Below, in pieces: positions 34,184 through 49,054 of a stretch of 64,000 bases of DNA (the stretch's first letter is position 1; every line of letters starts with the position of its first letter). The position numbers were made by a program, and so were the translations under genes. This DNA is from Betaproteobacteria bacterium TMED82 (GTDB lineage Bacteria; Pseudomonadota; Gammaproteobacteria; Burkholderiales; Burkholderiaceae_A), in contig NHEJ01000004.1 of the NCBI GenBank assembly GCA_002170395.1, forward strand, positions 395,685-459,684. The letters run 5' to 3'. The notes below the pieces were generated by a model, which worked only from the letters and a program-made list of their open reading frames with translations, did no database searches and was not told where the DNA came from.

Positions 34184-35538
34184 AGTCCTCTAATATCAGT
34201 AAGCCATTCACTAATGACTCCATTGAGTCATGTCAGTCGGCACCTTCCCTAAACTCGGGGTTTAAGGGAGTTCAAATAACTCAAGAACAGGGACAAAGAG
34301 AGGTTTTTTGCGGCTTAACAGGCATTGTTTGGTTACACAGAAAAATCAAAGATGCATTTTTCTTGGTAATTGGCTCTCGTACTTGTGCGCATTTAATTCA
34401 ATCGGCAGCTGGGGTTATGATTTTTGCTGAGCCGCGTTTCGCTACTGCGATAATCGATGATAGGGATTTGGCCGGTTTAGCAGATGCGAATGATGAACTT
34501 GACCGAGTAGTAAATCAGTTATTGGGTAGAAGACCCGATATTAAACTTCTATTTTTGGTAGGGTCTTGCCCCTCTGAGGTAATTAAATTAGATCTAGGCA
34601 AGGCTGCTGAGAGATTATCGATAAAATATTCTGACTCGGGAGTTCGAGTACTAAACTACTCCGGTAGTGGAATCGAGACGACTTTCACAGAGGGTGAAGA
34701 CGCTTGTTTAGTATCGCTGATTTCTCAAATGAGTTTTTCGGAAAGCACAGAAAAAAAATTGCTAATTGTGGGCACACTGGCGGACATAGTTGAAGATCAA
34801 ATGGCTAGGATATTTAACAAAATGGGTATTTCTAATGTCTGTTTTTTCCCTTCACGTCTTTCTTCCACTCTTCCCCCTCTGTCAAAAAATACTTTCTTTA
34901 TTCTTGCGCAGCCATTCCTAAATGAGACCGCAAAAGGCTTAGAAGCTAAAGGAGTTAAAAGGCTTTCGGCAAAATTTCCGTTTGGAGTTGAAGGTTCTAA
35001 AGCTTGGTATAAAGCGATTGCAACTTTTTTTGGGGTTTCGAGTACAGTTTTCGATGAGGCCATCAAAGCTCCACTAGAAAGGGCATTAAAGGCAGTACAA
35101 GTGAAGAAAAATATTTTTCAAGATAAAAAAGTTTTCATATTTCCAGACTCTCAGCTAGAAATCTCGCTGGCGAGATTTTTGTGCCAGGAGCTAGGGGCTG
35201 AAATAGTTGAAATAGGCACTCCTTATCTAAATAAAAAATTGATGGAATTGGAGTTGCTGGCCTTACCAAATAATGTACCAATCTACGAGGGCCAAAATGT
35301 TGAAAACCAACTACAGCGATGTTTTGACAAGAAACCGGATTTAGTTGTTTGTGGACTAGGTCTTGCTAACCCATTAGAGGCTAAAGGCTTTACTACAAAA
35401 TGGTCTATAGAGCTTGTTTTTTCTCCCGTCCATGGGTTTGAGCAAGCTGCAGACTTAGCAGAGCTGTTCTGTAGGCCACTGGATCGTCATGACCGTCTGA
35501 AAAGCCTAAATACTGTAGAAACGGGAGTTCTAAATTGA
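34180..35538 (+). CDS. bchN: Light-independent protochlorophyllide reductase subunit N
   Basis: BchN, 452 aa, MoFe-like subunit of DPOR, which reduces ring D of protochlorophyllide in the dark. Cluster-ligand cysteines are visible in [30 protein letters not shown] and [18 protein letters not shown] start overlaps the bchF stop. DPOR is oxygen-sensitive in vitro, so in an aerobe it probably works at low internal oxygen (family knowledge). Confidence 0.96.
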   Translation: MKSSNISKPFTNDSIESCQSAPSLNSGFKGVQITQEQGQREVFCGLTGIVWLHRKIKDAFFLVIGSRTCAHLIQSAAGVMIFAEPRFATAIIDDRDLAGLADANDELDRVVNQLLGRRPDIKLLFLVGSCPSEVIKLDLGKAAERLSIKYSDSGVRVLNYSGSGIETTFTEGEDACLVSLISQMSFSESTEKKLLIVGTLADIVEDQMARIFNKMGISNVCFFPSRLSSTLPPLSKNTFFILAQPFLNETAKGLEAKGVKRLSAKFPFGVEGSKAWYKAIATFFGVSSTVFDEAIKAPLERALKAVQVKKNIFQDKKVFIFPDSQLEISLARFLCQELGAEIVEIGTPYLNKKLMELELLALPNNVPIYEGQNVENQLQRCFDKKPDLVVCGLGLANPLEAKGFTTKWSIELVFSPVHGFEQAADLAELFCRPLDRHDRLKSLNTVETGVLN

Positions 35539-37092
35539 AGTTATCGATGTGGACCTATGAGGGCCCTCCACATATTGGAGCTATGAGAGTAGTGACTGGA
35601 ATGAAGGACGTTCACTATGTCTTGCATGCTCCTCAGGGCGATACTTATGCTGATCTCTTATTCACGATGATTGAAAGACTTAAATCAAGACCACCTGTCT
35701 CATACACCACCTTCCAAGCGAGGGATTTAGGCAGGGACACAGCTGAACTTTTTAAAAATGCTGTTAGGGAGGCTTACGAAAGATTTCAACCTAAAGCAAT
35801 GATAGTTGGAGCATCTTGCACGGCAGAACTGATACAAGATGATCCTGGAGGGCTTGCAGAAGCTGTGGATCTACCTATTCCAGTTATACCTCTAGAACTT
35901 CCTGCATATCAAAAAAAAGAGAATTGGGGGGCCTCGGAAACTTTGTACCATTTAGTTAGAGCTCTTTGCTTGAACGTAGAGACAGGAAAAAGGAAAATTG
36001 GCTGTAAACCAACTTGTAATATTCTAGGGCCAACCGCGCTTGGGTTTAGAAATAAGGATGACGTCAAAGAAATTTCAAAATTACTGGACCAACTCGGTAT
36101 TGAGGTAAATGTTGTAGCTCCGCTTGGGGCGTCGGTGGATAACCTTAGAGCAATCCCTAATGCAGACTTTAATATTGTCCTTTATCCAGAAATCGGACGA
36201 TTAACTGCTGAATGGCTGAAAAAAAGATTTGGGCAGGACTACAATCGAAAAATACCCTATGGAGTTCTATCCACTCGTGAATTCATAGAGGAGGTTTGTG
36301 GCTTAGCTAACATTCAGGTGAAGCGCAAGGAGGTTCAAGCCTTTGAAAGTAAGTCGAATGATTCGGTCTGGTATTCAAGCTCAGTTGACTCAAATTATTT
36401 AACCAATAAAAGAGTGTATTTGTTTGGTGATGCTACCCACGTTATGAATGCAGTTAGGGTAGCAAAAGACGAATTTGCATTTGAAGTAGTGGGATTTGGT
36501 ACCTACAGCAGAGAATTTGCTAGGGAAATTCGACAATTAGCTGATGAAATGGGGCTTAAAGCACTTGTTACTGATGATTATTTAGAAGTTGAAGCAGAAA
36601 TCGAACGATTGCAGCCTGAATTGATCCTAGGAAGTCAAATGGAGAGGCACATTGGTAAACGTATGGGAATAGGTGCTTCAGTAATTTCAGCTCCCATGCA
36701 TGTTCAAGATTTCCCATGCCGCTATTCTCCCCAATATGGTTATGAAGGTGCAAATGTGTTGTTCGACACTTGGATCCACTCACTAATGATGGGTCTCGAA
36801 GAACACTTAATTCATTTGTTTAGAGATGATTCTGAATTTAAGGATGATGCTATGCCTTCTCATCTAGGTGGTAGTTTGAAAAATGAAGGTAGTGCTGCTA
36901 AAAAAGAACTTATTTTGTCCGGGCTGCAAGAAAAAGAACGAGAAATTTTCTGGGATGAAGAAGCTACCCTGGAATTAAAAAAAATCCCTTTTTTTGTTCG
37001 AGGAAAAGCAAAACGCAATACAGAGAAATATGCAGAAGAGATTGGTTGTAAATCAATTTCTTTAGAAACCCTATACGATGCAAAGGCATATT

Positions 37093-37103
<11 letters not shown>
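35535..37103 (+). CDS. bchB: Light-independent protochlorophyllide reductase subunit B
   Basis: BchB, 522 aa, second MoFe-like DPOR subunit. TTG 35535 is chosen because it yields [19 protein letters not shown], which matches the family N-terminus; it overlaps the bchN stop (TTGA). Other marks: the cluster ligand in [28 protein letters not shown], and a C-terminal PCP_red-like region (about 465-515; [20 protein letters not shown]). Active-site Asp is expected in the middle domain. Confidence 0.96.
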
Positions 37104-41924
<4,821 letters not shown>

Positions 41925-41943
41925 TTTTTTAGGCTTAAATAAA

Positions 41944-42654
41944 ATGTATATTGACACCAATTATCAGGATAGAAAAAATAAAATTGCACGTTATTTTGAT
42001 AAGACTGCAGTTCATGCTTGGGAAAAACTAACGTCCAATGAGCCCTTAAGTAAGATTCGGGAGTCCGTTAGACGTGGCAGAGAAGAAATGAAACTGCATC
42101 TCCTGTCTTCCCTGGGAGAGGATCTAACAGGTTTATCAGTTTTAGATGCCGGCTGCGGCACCGGCGCCTTATCAATTGAGGCTGCAAAGCGAGGAGCAAA
42201 GGTTACAGCTGTAGATATCTCTCCAAGTCTTATAAAAATCGCGAAATCTAGAGCACCGAGACATATAAAGGGAGGAGGTTCTGTTGACTTCTTTTGGGGC
42301 GATATGGCGGATTCATCACTAGGTTATTTTGACCATATTGTTTTGATGGATTCGATTATTCATTATAAGCCGGGTGATGCGGTTGACCTGATAAAAGGTT
42401 TAAGTGAGAGATGTGGAAGTTCACTTGTCTTTACATTTGCTCCCTCCACATTTTTATTGAAAATTTTGATAAATTTTGGCAAATGTTTTCCAAAAAAGGA
42501 TAGGGCTCCATTTATTGAGCCTGTCTCAGAAGAGTATTTGAAAAAATTGCTTTCAGCTGAGCTGCCAAAGTGGAGGTTTGGAACAACTGAAAAGATAACC
42601 AGTGGTTTTTATCGTTCAACAGCTTTGGAGTTACGTCATCATATCGAACTTTAA
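41944..42654 (+). CDS. bchM: Mg-protoporphyrin IX O-methyltransferase BchM
   Basis: BchM, about 236 aa, SAM-dependent methylation of the C13 propionate of Mg-protoporphyrin. SAM-binding SVLDAGCGTGALSIEAAKRG and VTAVDISPSLI; N-terminal YFDKTAVHAWEKLTS is family-typical. ATG 41944 is chosen; a TTG at 41917 overlapping the bchL stop would add nine residues. The 3' end overlaps lhaA by 53 bases if that gene starts at GTG 42602. Confidence 0.95.
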   Translation: MYIDTNYQDRKNKIARYFDKTAVHAWEKLTSNEPLSKIRESVRRGREEMKLHLLSSLGEDLTGLSVLDAGCGTGALSIEAAKRGAKVTAVDISPSLIKIAKSRAPRHIKGGGSVDFFWGDMADSSLGYFDHIVLMDSIIHYKPGDAVDLIKGLSERCGSSLVFTFAPSTFLLKILINFGKCFPKKDRAPFIEPVSEEYLKKLLSAELPKWRFGTTEKITSGFYRSTALELRHHIEL

Positions 42655-44080
42655 AACTCTTTTTTCACATCAAGTTAAGAGCTTTAAGTCCCTGGACAAA
42701 AAGTTTCTTCCTTTTTCTGATGTTGCTTCAGAAAACCTTCCTCTTTGGCGGCTATGTCAATTATCTTTGTTTCAAATTTCAGTTGGTGTGTCGGTAGTCC
42801 TTATGGTGGGAACTTTAAACAGGGTTATGATTGTGGAATTAGGAGTAGCTTCCACTGTAGTGGCACTCATGGTTGCTTTACCTCTTCTATTTGCGCCATT
42901 TCGAGCTTTTGTTGGGTTTAAATCAGATACACATAAGTCGTTTATTGGTTGGAAAAGGGTCCCCTACATTTGGTTGGGTAGTCTATTCCAATTTGGCGGA
43001 CTTGCAATAATGCCTTTCTCCTTGATTCTGTTATCTGGAGATAGCCACTGGCCTTATTGGGTTGCGCTACTTGGGGCGGGATTGGCATTTATGGCCTTAG
43101 GAGTCGGAGTACAAACCGTTCAAACTGCTGGGCTTGCATTAGCAACCGATATTGCCCCAGAAAAAGCACGGCCTAGGGTTGTTGCTTTGATGTACACAAT
43201 GCTTTTAGTGGGAATGGTTGTCAGCAGTATCTTTATAAGTTTTTTATTAGAGCCATTCACTCAAATAAGATTAATTCAAGTAATTCAAAGTGTTGCTGTC
43301 ATCTGTTTTTTGCTAAACATTGTCGCTTTATGGAAACAAGAGGTGCGAAGACCACAACTGACATCCCCTAGTATTCCAAGGCCAATGTTTTCTGATGTTT
43401 GGAGAAAATTCATTTTATTACGTTCCACAAGACGTTTTTTGTTAGCTCTTGGCTTTGGTACGGTGGCCTTCAGTATGCAAGATATAATTTTGGAACCTTA
43501 CGGCGGTGAAATTCTTAACCTAAGCGTTTCTAAAACTACATTGCTAACAGCTCTTTCATCACTAGGAGCGGTACTGTCTTTCTTGGTTATAGCCAAACTC
43601 TTGAAAATGAATATTAACGTCTATCGAATTGCCGCCATGGGAGCCATTGTTGGCATTTTTGGTTTCTCTTTTATTGTTTTCGCCGAGCCTCTCAGCTTAG
43701 TTAGCTTTTTTTTCATTGGAGTGATTTTGATTGGTTTTGGAGGAGGTTTATTCTCAGTCTCGTGTTTGATTTCAGCCATGCAATTGGAGGCTAATGGATT
43801 TACTGGTTTAGCTCTTGGAGCTTGGGGGGCTGTTCAGGCAACTTCTATGGGATTAGGAGTAGCAGTAGGGGGGATACTGAGAGATTTTACCGAGGGGCTG
43901 CTCTCGACAGGATATTTTGGATACGCATTGAATCCGGTTTCAGGCGGTTATTTAGCAGTTTATCATTTTGAAATTTTATTATTATTTGTTGTTCTGGTAG
44001 TGATTGGGCCATTAGTTAACAGGTCTAAGAGTGTCAGTAAAAATGAGGGTACATTAGGTTTGGCCCAATTTCCCGGCTAA
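42602..44080 (+). CDS. lhaA: LH1 assembly protein LhaA (PucC family)
   Basis: LhaA, 492-aa MFS-like 12-helix protein needed for LH1 assembly around the reaction centre. FQISVGVSVVLMVGTLNRVM, then FVGFKSDTHKSFIGWKRVPY and FSMQDIILEPYGGEIL are PucC/LhaA hallmarks. The only in-frame start before the conserved part is GTG 42602, within bchM. It sits directly upstream of puhA, the usual arrangement. Paralogue of the MFS protein next to bchG. Confidence 0.93.
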   Translation: MVFIVQQLWSYVIISNFKTLFSHQVKSFKSLDKKFLPFSDVASENLPLWRLCQLSLFQISVGVSVVLMVGTLNRVMIVELGVASTVVALMVALPLLFAPFRAFVGFKSDTHKSFIGWKRVPYIWLGSLFQFGGLAIMPFSLILLSGDSHWPYWVALLGAGLAFMALGVGVQTVQTAGLALATDIAPEKARPRVVALMYTMLLVGMVVSSIFISFLLEPFTQIRLIQVIQSVAVICFLLNIVALWKQEVRRPQLTSPSIPRPMFSDVWRKFILLRSTRRFLLALGFGTVAFSMQDIILEPYGGEILNLSVSKTTLLTALSSLGAVLSFLVIAKLLKMNINVYRIAAMGAIVGIFGFSFIVFAEPLSLVSFFFIGVILIGFGGGLFSVSCLISAMQLEANGFTGLALGAWGAVQATSMGLGVAVGGILRDFTEGLLSTGYFGYALNPVSGGYLAVYHFEILLLFVVLVVIGPLVNRSKSVSKNEGTLGLAQFPG

Positions 44081-44098
44081 TTTTTTGGAGGAAAAACG

Positions 44099-44875
44099 AT
44101 GGAATCAGGATCAATAACTCAGTACATTGACGTAGCACAGATCGTACTATATCTTTTTTGGATCTTCTTCTTTGGCTTAGTGATTTATTTAACTATTGAA
44201 GGAAAAAGAGAGGGTTTTCCACTTGAAGAAGAGGGTTTCGCAAAAAGATCAAATCGCGAGACTACTGGTATATTACCAATGCCTAGTCCCAAAGTTTACA
44301 ATACTAAATTCCATGGTTCATTTGAGGCTCCGCATTCGAGGGATACCATTGGAGCTGCAGTTGCGGGCAATCCGATTAACCGAATTCCAGGTTCTCCCAT
44401 TGAACCAACAGGGGAAAATCCCATGCTAGATAATATTGGACCTGGTGCTTACACTGAAAGGATGGATAAGCCGGATCTCACTGTTGATGGAGATTTTAAG
44501 CTCGTCCCGATGCGCGTTGAATCTGAGTTTGCTTTGGATAGTAAAGACGTTGATCCAAGAGGATTGGAGATTCGAGGGTTGGAAGGTGGCTCAGCTGGAA
44601 CCTGTGTTGACGTATGGGTTGATCGGTCTGAGCATTTAATTCGATATCTTGAGGTAAAAACAAATAGCGGGAATTTAGTTTTAGTTCCTTTTAATCTGAC
44701 CGTCATCAAACCGACTTTTATAGCAGTAGATTCAATATTAAGCGGACAATTCGATAGCGTACCTAAAATTAAAAACCCTAACACCATTAGTCTTTTAGAG
44801 GAAGAAAAAGTAATGGCTTTCTATGGAGCTGGAAAATTGTTAGCCTATCCAAGGAGAAGAGAGTCTATTGTTTAA
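44099..44875 (+). CDS. puhA: Photosynthetic reaction centre H subunit
   Basis: PuhA, 258 aa: one N-terminal transmembrane helix (about residues 12-31) and a large cytoplasmic PRC-barrel domain. Motifs: LPMPSPKVYNTKFHG is represented by LPMPSPK; GPGAYTERMDKPDLTVDG and GTCVDVWVDRSEHLIRYLEV are conserved. It caps PufLM on the cytoplasmic side and shapes the QB proton path. Shine-Dalgarno GGAGG at about 44089-44093. Followed by puhB and puhC, as in purple bacteria. Confidence 0.97.
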   Translation: MESGSITQYIDVAQIVLYLFWIFFFGLVIYLTIEGKREGFPLEEEGFAKRSNRETTGILPMPSPKVYNTKFHGSFEAPHSRDTIGAAVAGNPINRIPGSPIEPTGENPMLDNIGPGAYTERMDKPDLTVDGDFKLVPMRVESEFALDSKDVDPRGLEIRGLEGGSAGTCVDVWVDRSEHLIRYLEVKTNSGNLVLVPFNLTVIKPTFIAVDSILSGQFDSVPKIKNPNTISLLEEEKVMAFYGAGKLLAYPRRRESIV

Positions 44876-44922
44876 AACAGCAGACTTAATTAAGGTAAAT
44901 TCCCATGATTAAAGAGAGTCAT

Positions 44923-45525
44923 ATGTCTGAAAACGAGGAGCGCTTATTAGCACTGCCCGAAGAGTTGCCGGTCGGGGAGAATGTTCTTTGGCAAGGGCAA
45001 CCTGATTTCAGGTCGTCTCTAAAAAGACTTTTTCTGCTACCTCATCTTCTATTTTATTTTTTACTTCTCTTTACATCTTTCTTTTTATTTGAAACGATGG
45101 AGTACGGATTAAAGTATAGTGTGGTTCAATTGGCTTCTAATCTTTTGTTGGCTGGATTAGCCGTCGTGCTCTTTATGGGATTATGTTATCTTACTGTCAC
45201 CACTACAAAGTACACTCTTACAGACAAAAGGCTCGTAATGAGGGTGGGAATTGTTTTAACTGTCACTTTTAATATCCCATATAAAAAAATAAGTAGTGCA
45301 GACCATAAGGTTTATTCAGATGGCACTGGCGACATTTCGGTAGATCTTACTCCCCCAAATAAAATAGCTTATGTTCATTTATGGCCTCATTGCCGACCTT
45401 TCCATTTTGGCTCCCCAAGACCAAGGCTGACTTGTATTTCAGAGGTTGAGAAAGTGGCAAAAGTCTTTAGAGAGTTTTGGGAGAAGAGGGACAGTCGTTG
45501 CGATAACCAGGGTAGAGAGGATTGA
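44923..45525 (+). CDS. puhB: Photosynthetic complex assembly protein PuhB
   Basis: PuhB, about 200 aa, membrane protein with a bacterial PH-like domain, required for reaction-centre assembly. LPEELPVGENVLWQGQPDF is the family N-terminal block; two helices at about 40-85, then TKYTLTDKRLVMRVGI of the PH-like fold. ATG 44923 is preferred because homologues start just before this block; ATG 44905 adds six residues. Stop overlaps the TTG that could begin puhC. Confidence 0.92.
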   Translation: MSENEERLLALPEELPVGENVLWQGQPDFRSSLKRLFLLPHLLFYFLLLFTSFFLFETMEYGLKYSVVQLASNLLLAGLAVVLFMGLCYLTVTTTKYTLTDKRLVMRVGIVLTVTFNIPYKKISSADHKVYSDGTGDISVDLTPPNKIAYVHLWPHCRPFHFGSPRPRLTCISEVEKVAKVFREFWEKRDSRCDNQGRED

Positions 45526-45986
45526 AGTTAACGTTTATGGTGAATAACAGCAAAAAAGATCCAATTCTACCGTATGCCGTAATCATAATATTGATCCTTA
45601 CTGTGTTTGTAATTTCTGTGGGTTTGTACGCAAACTATAAACCCTTAAGCCAAAATGAAAATACTTCCAGCGTTATTACACAAAAATATTTACATTTCTA
45701 CGATCATAATAATGGCGCGGTCAGAGTTACTGACGAAAACGGAGAGGATATTAAAATCTTTAACAGTGATGCGGGTTTCGTAAAAGTTGTATTGAGAACA
45801 CTTGTAAAAGAAAGAATAAGTCAGGGTGTAGGGCCAGAAAAACCATTTCTGCTGGCTGTGAGAGAAAATGGTTTATTGTCTCTTTTGGATCCATTGACTG
45901 GAGCTAAAGTTGATGTTAGCTCGTTTGGTGAAGTTAATGCAAAAGCATTCTTTTCGCTTTTACAGGTTGGGCCAGACTTTAAATGA
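45522..45986 (+). CDS. puhC: Photosynthetic complex assembly protein PuhC
   Basis: PuhC, about 150 aa. One N-terminal transmembrane helix (about 19-40) and a periplasmic domain with LHFYDHNNGAVRVTDENGED and FLRTLVKER-like text (here VLRTLVKER), which is characteristic. It aids RC-LH1 organisation. TTG 45522 overlaps the puhB stop; ATG 45537 is equally possible. Position between puhB and acsF supports the call. Confidence 0.88.
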   Translation: MKLTFMVNNSKKDPILPYAVIIILILTVFVISVGLYANYKPLSQNENTSSVITQKYLHFYDHNNGAVRVTDENGEDIKIFNSDAGFVKVVLRTLVKERISQGVGPEKPFLLAVRENGLLSLLDPLTGAKVDVSSFGEVNAKAFFSLLQVGPDFK

Positions 45987-46011
45987 TTAATGTAATATAT
46001 TGGAGAGATAG

Positions 46012-47088
46012 ATGTCTTCTGAAAGTACTTTAGACGATTTAAAACTGAGAATCAATTCATCCACTGAGAAAGCTTTAGAAGAAACAATGCTTTCACCAAG
46101 GTTTTACACGACTGACTATGAGGCGATTGATAAGATCAGTATTGAGTCGGTTAGAGAGCAGTGGGATATTTTGATGAAAGAATTTGAGCGAGACTCTAAC
46201 ATTGATCATTTTCAGAGGCCAAAGGAGATGTCAGGTGATTATTCCAAACTTGAGCCGAGGTTATACAAGGAGTTCACAGATTTTCTAATTAGTTCTATTA
46301 CTTCTGAGTTTTCTGGGTGCGTTTTATATGCAGAAATCAAGAAAAAAGTAAAAAATCCAGAAATCAAGAAGCTTTTTGGTTTTATGGCTAGAGATGAGTC
46401 AAGGCATGCTGGTTTTATAAATCAGTGGCTTAAAGACTTTGATATAGGTGTAGATTTAGGCTTTCTTACCAAGGCGAAGAAATACACCTTTTTTGAACCA
46501 AAATTCATTTTTTATGCGACTTATTTGTCTGAAAAAATTGGATATGCACGATATATTTCAATATATAGACAAGTGGAAAAACATCCTCAGTTGAGATTCC
46601 ATCCAATTTTTTTGTGGTTTGAAAAGTGGTGTAATGATGAATTTCGGCACGGAGAGGCTTTTGCTCTTCTGATGCGTTCTGATAAAAAGCTTCTTGAGGG
46701 TATTAATAAATGGTGGATCAGATTCTTTCAACTTGCAGTTTTTGCAACAATGTTTGTTAGAGATCATAAGAGACCCATCATGCACAAAGCGTTAGAGTTG
46801 AGTCCTACGCAATATGATATGCAGGTATTCAGAATTACGACTGAAATTTCAAAACAAGTGTTTCCAGTTTTACTTGATATAGACAACCCGAGTTTTCTTC
46901 AGTTATTGGTTACGCTGAACGAGTTGGCAGAAAAAATTGAACAGTTAGGAAAGCAAAGTTTTTTTAAAAGAGTTTTCGCGAAGGCTTATTATGGGCTTCA
47001 AATCGGCTTTACATTTTCCAGGTTATTTTTTTTAAAACCGGTAGATAACTCCTTGCCCGAGGAAATGAGGGTGAAACCCTCTTGGTAG
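46012..47088 (+). CDS. acsF: Aerobic Mg-protoporphyrin monomethyl ester cyclase AcsF
   Basis: AcsF, 358-aa di-iron oxygenase that forms ring E using O2. Ferritin-like iron-binding motifs: the Glu in [21 protein letters not shown] and [12 protein letters not shown] with paired E-x-x-H. It is the only cyclase in the window; the oxygen-independent BchE is absent, consistent with an aerobic phototroph. Good Shine-Dalgarno (GGAGAG at about 46001). Located between puhC and puhE as in many aerobic anoxygenic phototrophs. Confidence 0.96.
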   Translation: MSSESTLDDLKLRINSSTEKALEETMLSPRFYTTDYEAIDKISIESVREQWDILMKEFERDSNIDHFQRPKEMSGDYSKLEPRLYKEFTDFLISSITSEFSGCVLYAEIKKKVKNPEIKKLFGFMARDESRHAGFINQWLKDFDIGVDLGFLTKAKKYTFFEPKFIFYATYLSEKIGYARYISIYRQVEKHPQLRFHPIFLWFEKWCNDEFRHGEAFALLMRSDKKLLEGINKWWIRFFQLAVFATMFVRDHKRPIMHKALELSPTQYDMQVFRITTEISKQVFPVLLDIDNPSFLQLLVTLNELAEKIEQLGKQSFFKRVFAKAYYGLQIGFTFSRLFFLKPVDNSLPEEMRVKPSW

Positions 47089-47104
47089 AAGGTGCCAAAG
47101 AATC

Positions 47105-47866
47105 GTGAGTAATTTATTCGTTTCAATTGTTTTCACCATAATTTTTTGGTGGTTTACTACTATTTTTTTATTGCGTGCGACCAGGAATATATCAAAGGTA
47201 AAAATAAACGTTTTGATGATATTATCCACTGCATTATTGATACTCGGATTTACTGGATTGTTCTGGTCCGTTGATAAACAAAGTATTACAGGTGTCTATG
47301 TCGGCTTCACATCTGTTTTACTAATTTGGTTTTGGTTAGAGTCCACATTTTTGGTTGGTTGGGTTACAGGTATTAGGAAGGTTGCATGTCCAAAAGATGT
47401 CACTGAATTTAAAAGAGCTTGGCTAGCTTTCTTAACCATTAATCATCATGAATACCTACTTTTAGCAACTTTGTTTTGTGTCTGGTTTGTGACAATTAAC
47501 GGTGAGAATTTTATAGGACTTTACGCTTTTTTAACTCTTTGGTGTATGAGGGTCAGCTCAAAATTGAACGTTTTCCTTGGTGTGAGAAATTTATATGAGG
47601 AATTCCTTCCCACACCAATCAGACATCTAAGTACCTATTTTCGCAAAAAAAACTGTAACCCAATTTTCCCAATTACTTTTCTTGGCGCATTTTTGATTAA
47701 TTTGTTGTTTTGGGACAACGCATTCCAAAGTGAAATTGATCACATGGTTGTGCATTTTGGACTCTTGGCTACATTACTTAGTCTTGGTATTTTTGAACAT
47801 GTTGTGATGGTGCTCCCTTTTCAATTAAATAAACTCTGGAGTTTAGGTTTAAATCCGCAAAAATGA
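47105..47866 (+). CDS. puhE: Photosynthetic complex assembly protein 2, PuhE
   Basis: PuhE (DUF3623), 253 aa, about seven hydrophobic helices. IIFWWFTTIFLLRATR at the N-terminus, WLESTFLVGWVTG, a conserved INHHEYLLLA and SKLNVFLGVRNLYEEFLP are family signatures. GTG start 16 bases after acsF. It marks the right edge of the photosynthesis cluster; in Rhodobacter it modulates photosystem formation. Confidence 0.93.
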   Translation: MSNLFVSIVFTIIFWWFTTIFLLRATRNISKVKINVLMILSTALLILGFTGLFWSVDKQSITGVYVGFTSVLLIWFWLESTFLVGWVTGIRKVACPKDVTEFKRAWLAFLTINHHEYLLLATLFCVWFVTINGENFIGLYAFLTLWCMRVSSKLNVFLGVRNLYEEFLPTPIRHLSTYFRKKNCNPIFPITFLGAFLINLLFWDNAFQSEIDHMVVHFGLLATLLSLGIFEHVVMVLPFQLNKLWSLGLNPQK

Positions 47867-47950
47867 TTCTTTAACATTCTCGCTTTTGTTTACCAGCTAT
47901 TGTTTTAGAATTAATCTCTATTGGTGCTTTTAACGTGCCATTAAACCGTT

Positions 47951-47956
47951 TATAAT
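47951..47956 (+). promoter_or_regulatory. -10 box upstream of pal
   Basis: TATAAT exact match in the 141-base gap between puhE and pal. No convincing -35 at 16-18 bases. It suggests that pal is transcribed independently of the photosynthesis operon. No intrinsic terminator is obvious after puhE. Confidence 0.35.
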
Positions 47957-48007
47957 ACTGTATCGCCATATTCGCATAAGAATTTTTGACACATTAGGGA
48001 GTTTGTT

Positions 48008-48520
48008 ATGATTAAACGTATTGTTTGCGTTGTTGCTTTGTTCGTGCTGGCCGGATGTGCCACACGTCAGGATGCGCCAAATTCGGGCTCTGCGGCTTCA
48101 GCAGACGGAAGTTCATCATCTGCTGATTCAGTTGTAGCAGAACCCAGTGCTGTTGTGTCAGCCGCTCTACTTGCTGCTGAAAAGATGAGTTCAACAGAGC
48201 CTTCCGTTTATTTTGATTATGATAAATATGAAATTCAGGAAAGATATAATGACACGATTAGTGCCTTTGGTGAGTATCTTAGAACTCACCCTGACAAGGT
48301 GTTAGTGATTGAAGGCAATTGTGACGAGCGTGGCACAATTGAATATAACCTCGCATTAGGTCAAAAACGTGCAGATGCGGTTAGAGCAGCTTTAGCTGTT
48401 GTTGGGGTTGATGATGAAAGAATAGAAACTATAAGCAACGGAGAGGAAAAGCCAAGAAATATCATGAAATCGGAGGCTGGTTACAGTGTTAACAGGCGAG
48501 CCGATATTTTAATTCGCTAA
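48008..48520 (+). CDS. pal: Peptidoglycan-associated lipoprotein Pal
   Basis: Pal, 170 aa. Lipoprotein signal with lipobox LAGC (mature Cys17), a Ser/Ala-rich linker, and an OmpA-like domain from about 65: VYFDYDKYEIQERY, IEGNCDERGTIEYNLALGQ and VNRRADI. It anchors the outer membrane to peptidoglycan as part of Tol-Pal. No tolB, tolA or ybgF/cpoB is next to it, whereas pal usually follows tolB, so it is an isolated copy or the operon has been split. Confidence 0.94.
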   Translation: MIKRIVCVVALFVLAGCATRQDAPNSGSAASADGSSSSADSVVAEPSAVVSAALLAAEKMSSTEPSVYFDYDKYEIQERYNDTISAFGEYLRTHPDKVLVIEGNCDERGTIEYNLALGQKRADAVRAALAVVGVDDERIETISNGEEKPRNIMKSEAGYSVNRRADILIR

Positions 48521-48540
48521 CATTTTCCTGAGCTATTTCT

Positions 48541-48960
48541 TTAGTTTGTGATTTTGTAGCTATAGGAAATGTTTGCTGTTTTTTTCAGCATGTTGTTGCC
48601 AGAACCATAAACCGTTTTTGTTTGATCAATTGCTTTTTCGACGTCCCTATGGTCCAAATTTTTTCCCTTTAGGGTAAAATTTATGTTTATTTCACGAAAA
48701 ACCCGAGGAGGTTTCTCTACTCGGTTAGCCGTAACATCAACATCACAAAGTTCCAAATATTCACACTTGTCACTCAATATTTTTACTACGTCAAAAACTG
48801 AGCAGGTTACGGCGCCAACCAGAATCAGCTCCATCGGTCGAGGACCAGAATTTTGCCCGCCACTTTCGGGGGCAGAATCAATTAATATTTTATGTCCCGA
48901 TCCTGTCTCTGCTTCAAAAGACATAGTACTAGGGCCAGACCAGTGAATTTTGCATTCCAT
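48541..48960 (-). CDS. OsmC-like family protein (YhfA type)
   Basis: 139-aa OsmC/YhfA-like protein. PMELILVGAVTCSVFDVVKIL carries the first conserved Cys (in GAVTCS) in the buried helix. The second Cys position, normally in a YC-S motif near the end, reads VYGSGNNML here, so the usual Cys pair for peroxide reduction is incomplete. Function as a thiol peroxidase is therefore doubtful. Converges on pal and diverges from the RodZ-like gene. Confidence 0.8.
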   Translation of the reverse strand: MECKIHWSGPSTMSFEAETGSGHKILIDSAPESGGQNSGPRPMELILVGAVTCSVFDVVKILSDKCEYLELCDVDVTANRVEKPPRVFREININFTLKGKNLDHRDVEKAIDQTKTVYGSGNNMLKKTANISYSYKITN

Positions 48961-49054
48961 ACCCGTTAATATTAAACCTAAACTTCATATTGGAGGGGTT
49001 AAACTAGAAAAATATTTTATAGTTAAAAGAATTGACAATTTTATGGAATAAAGC

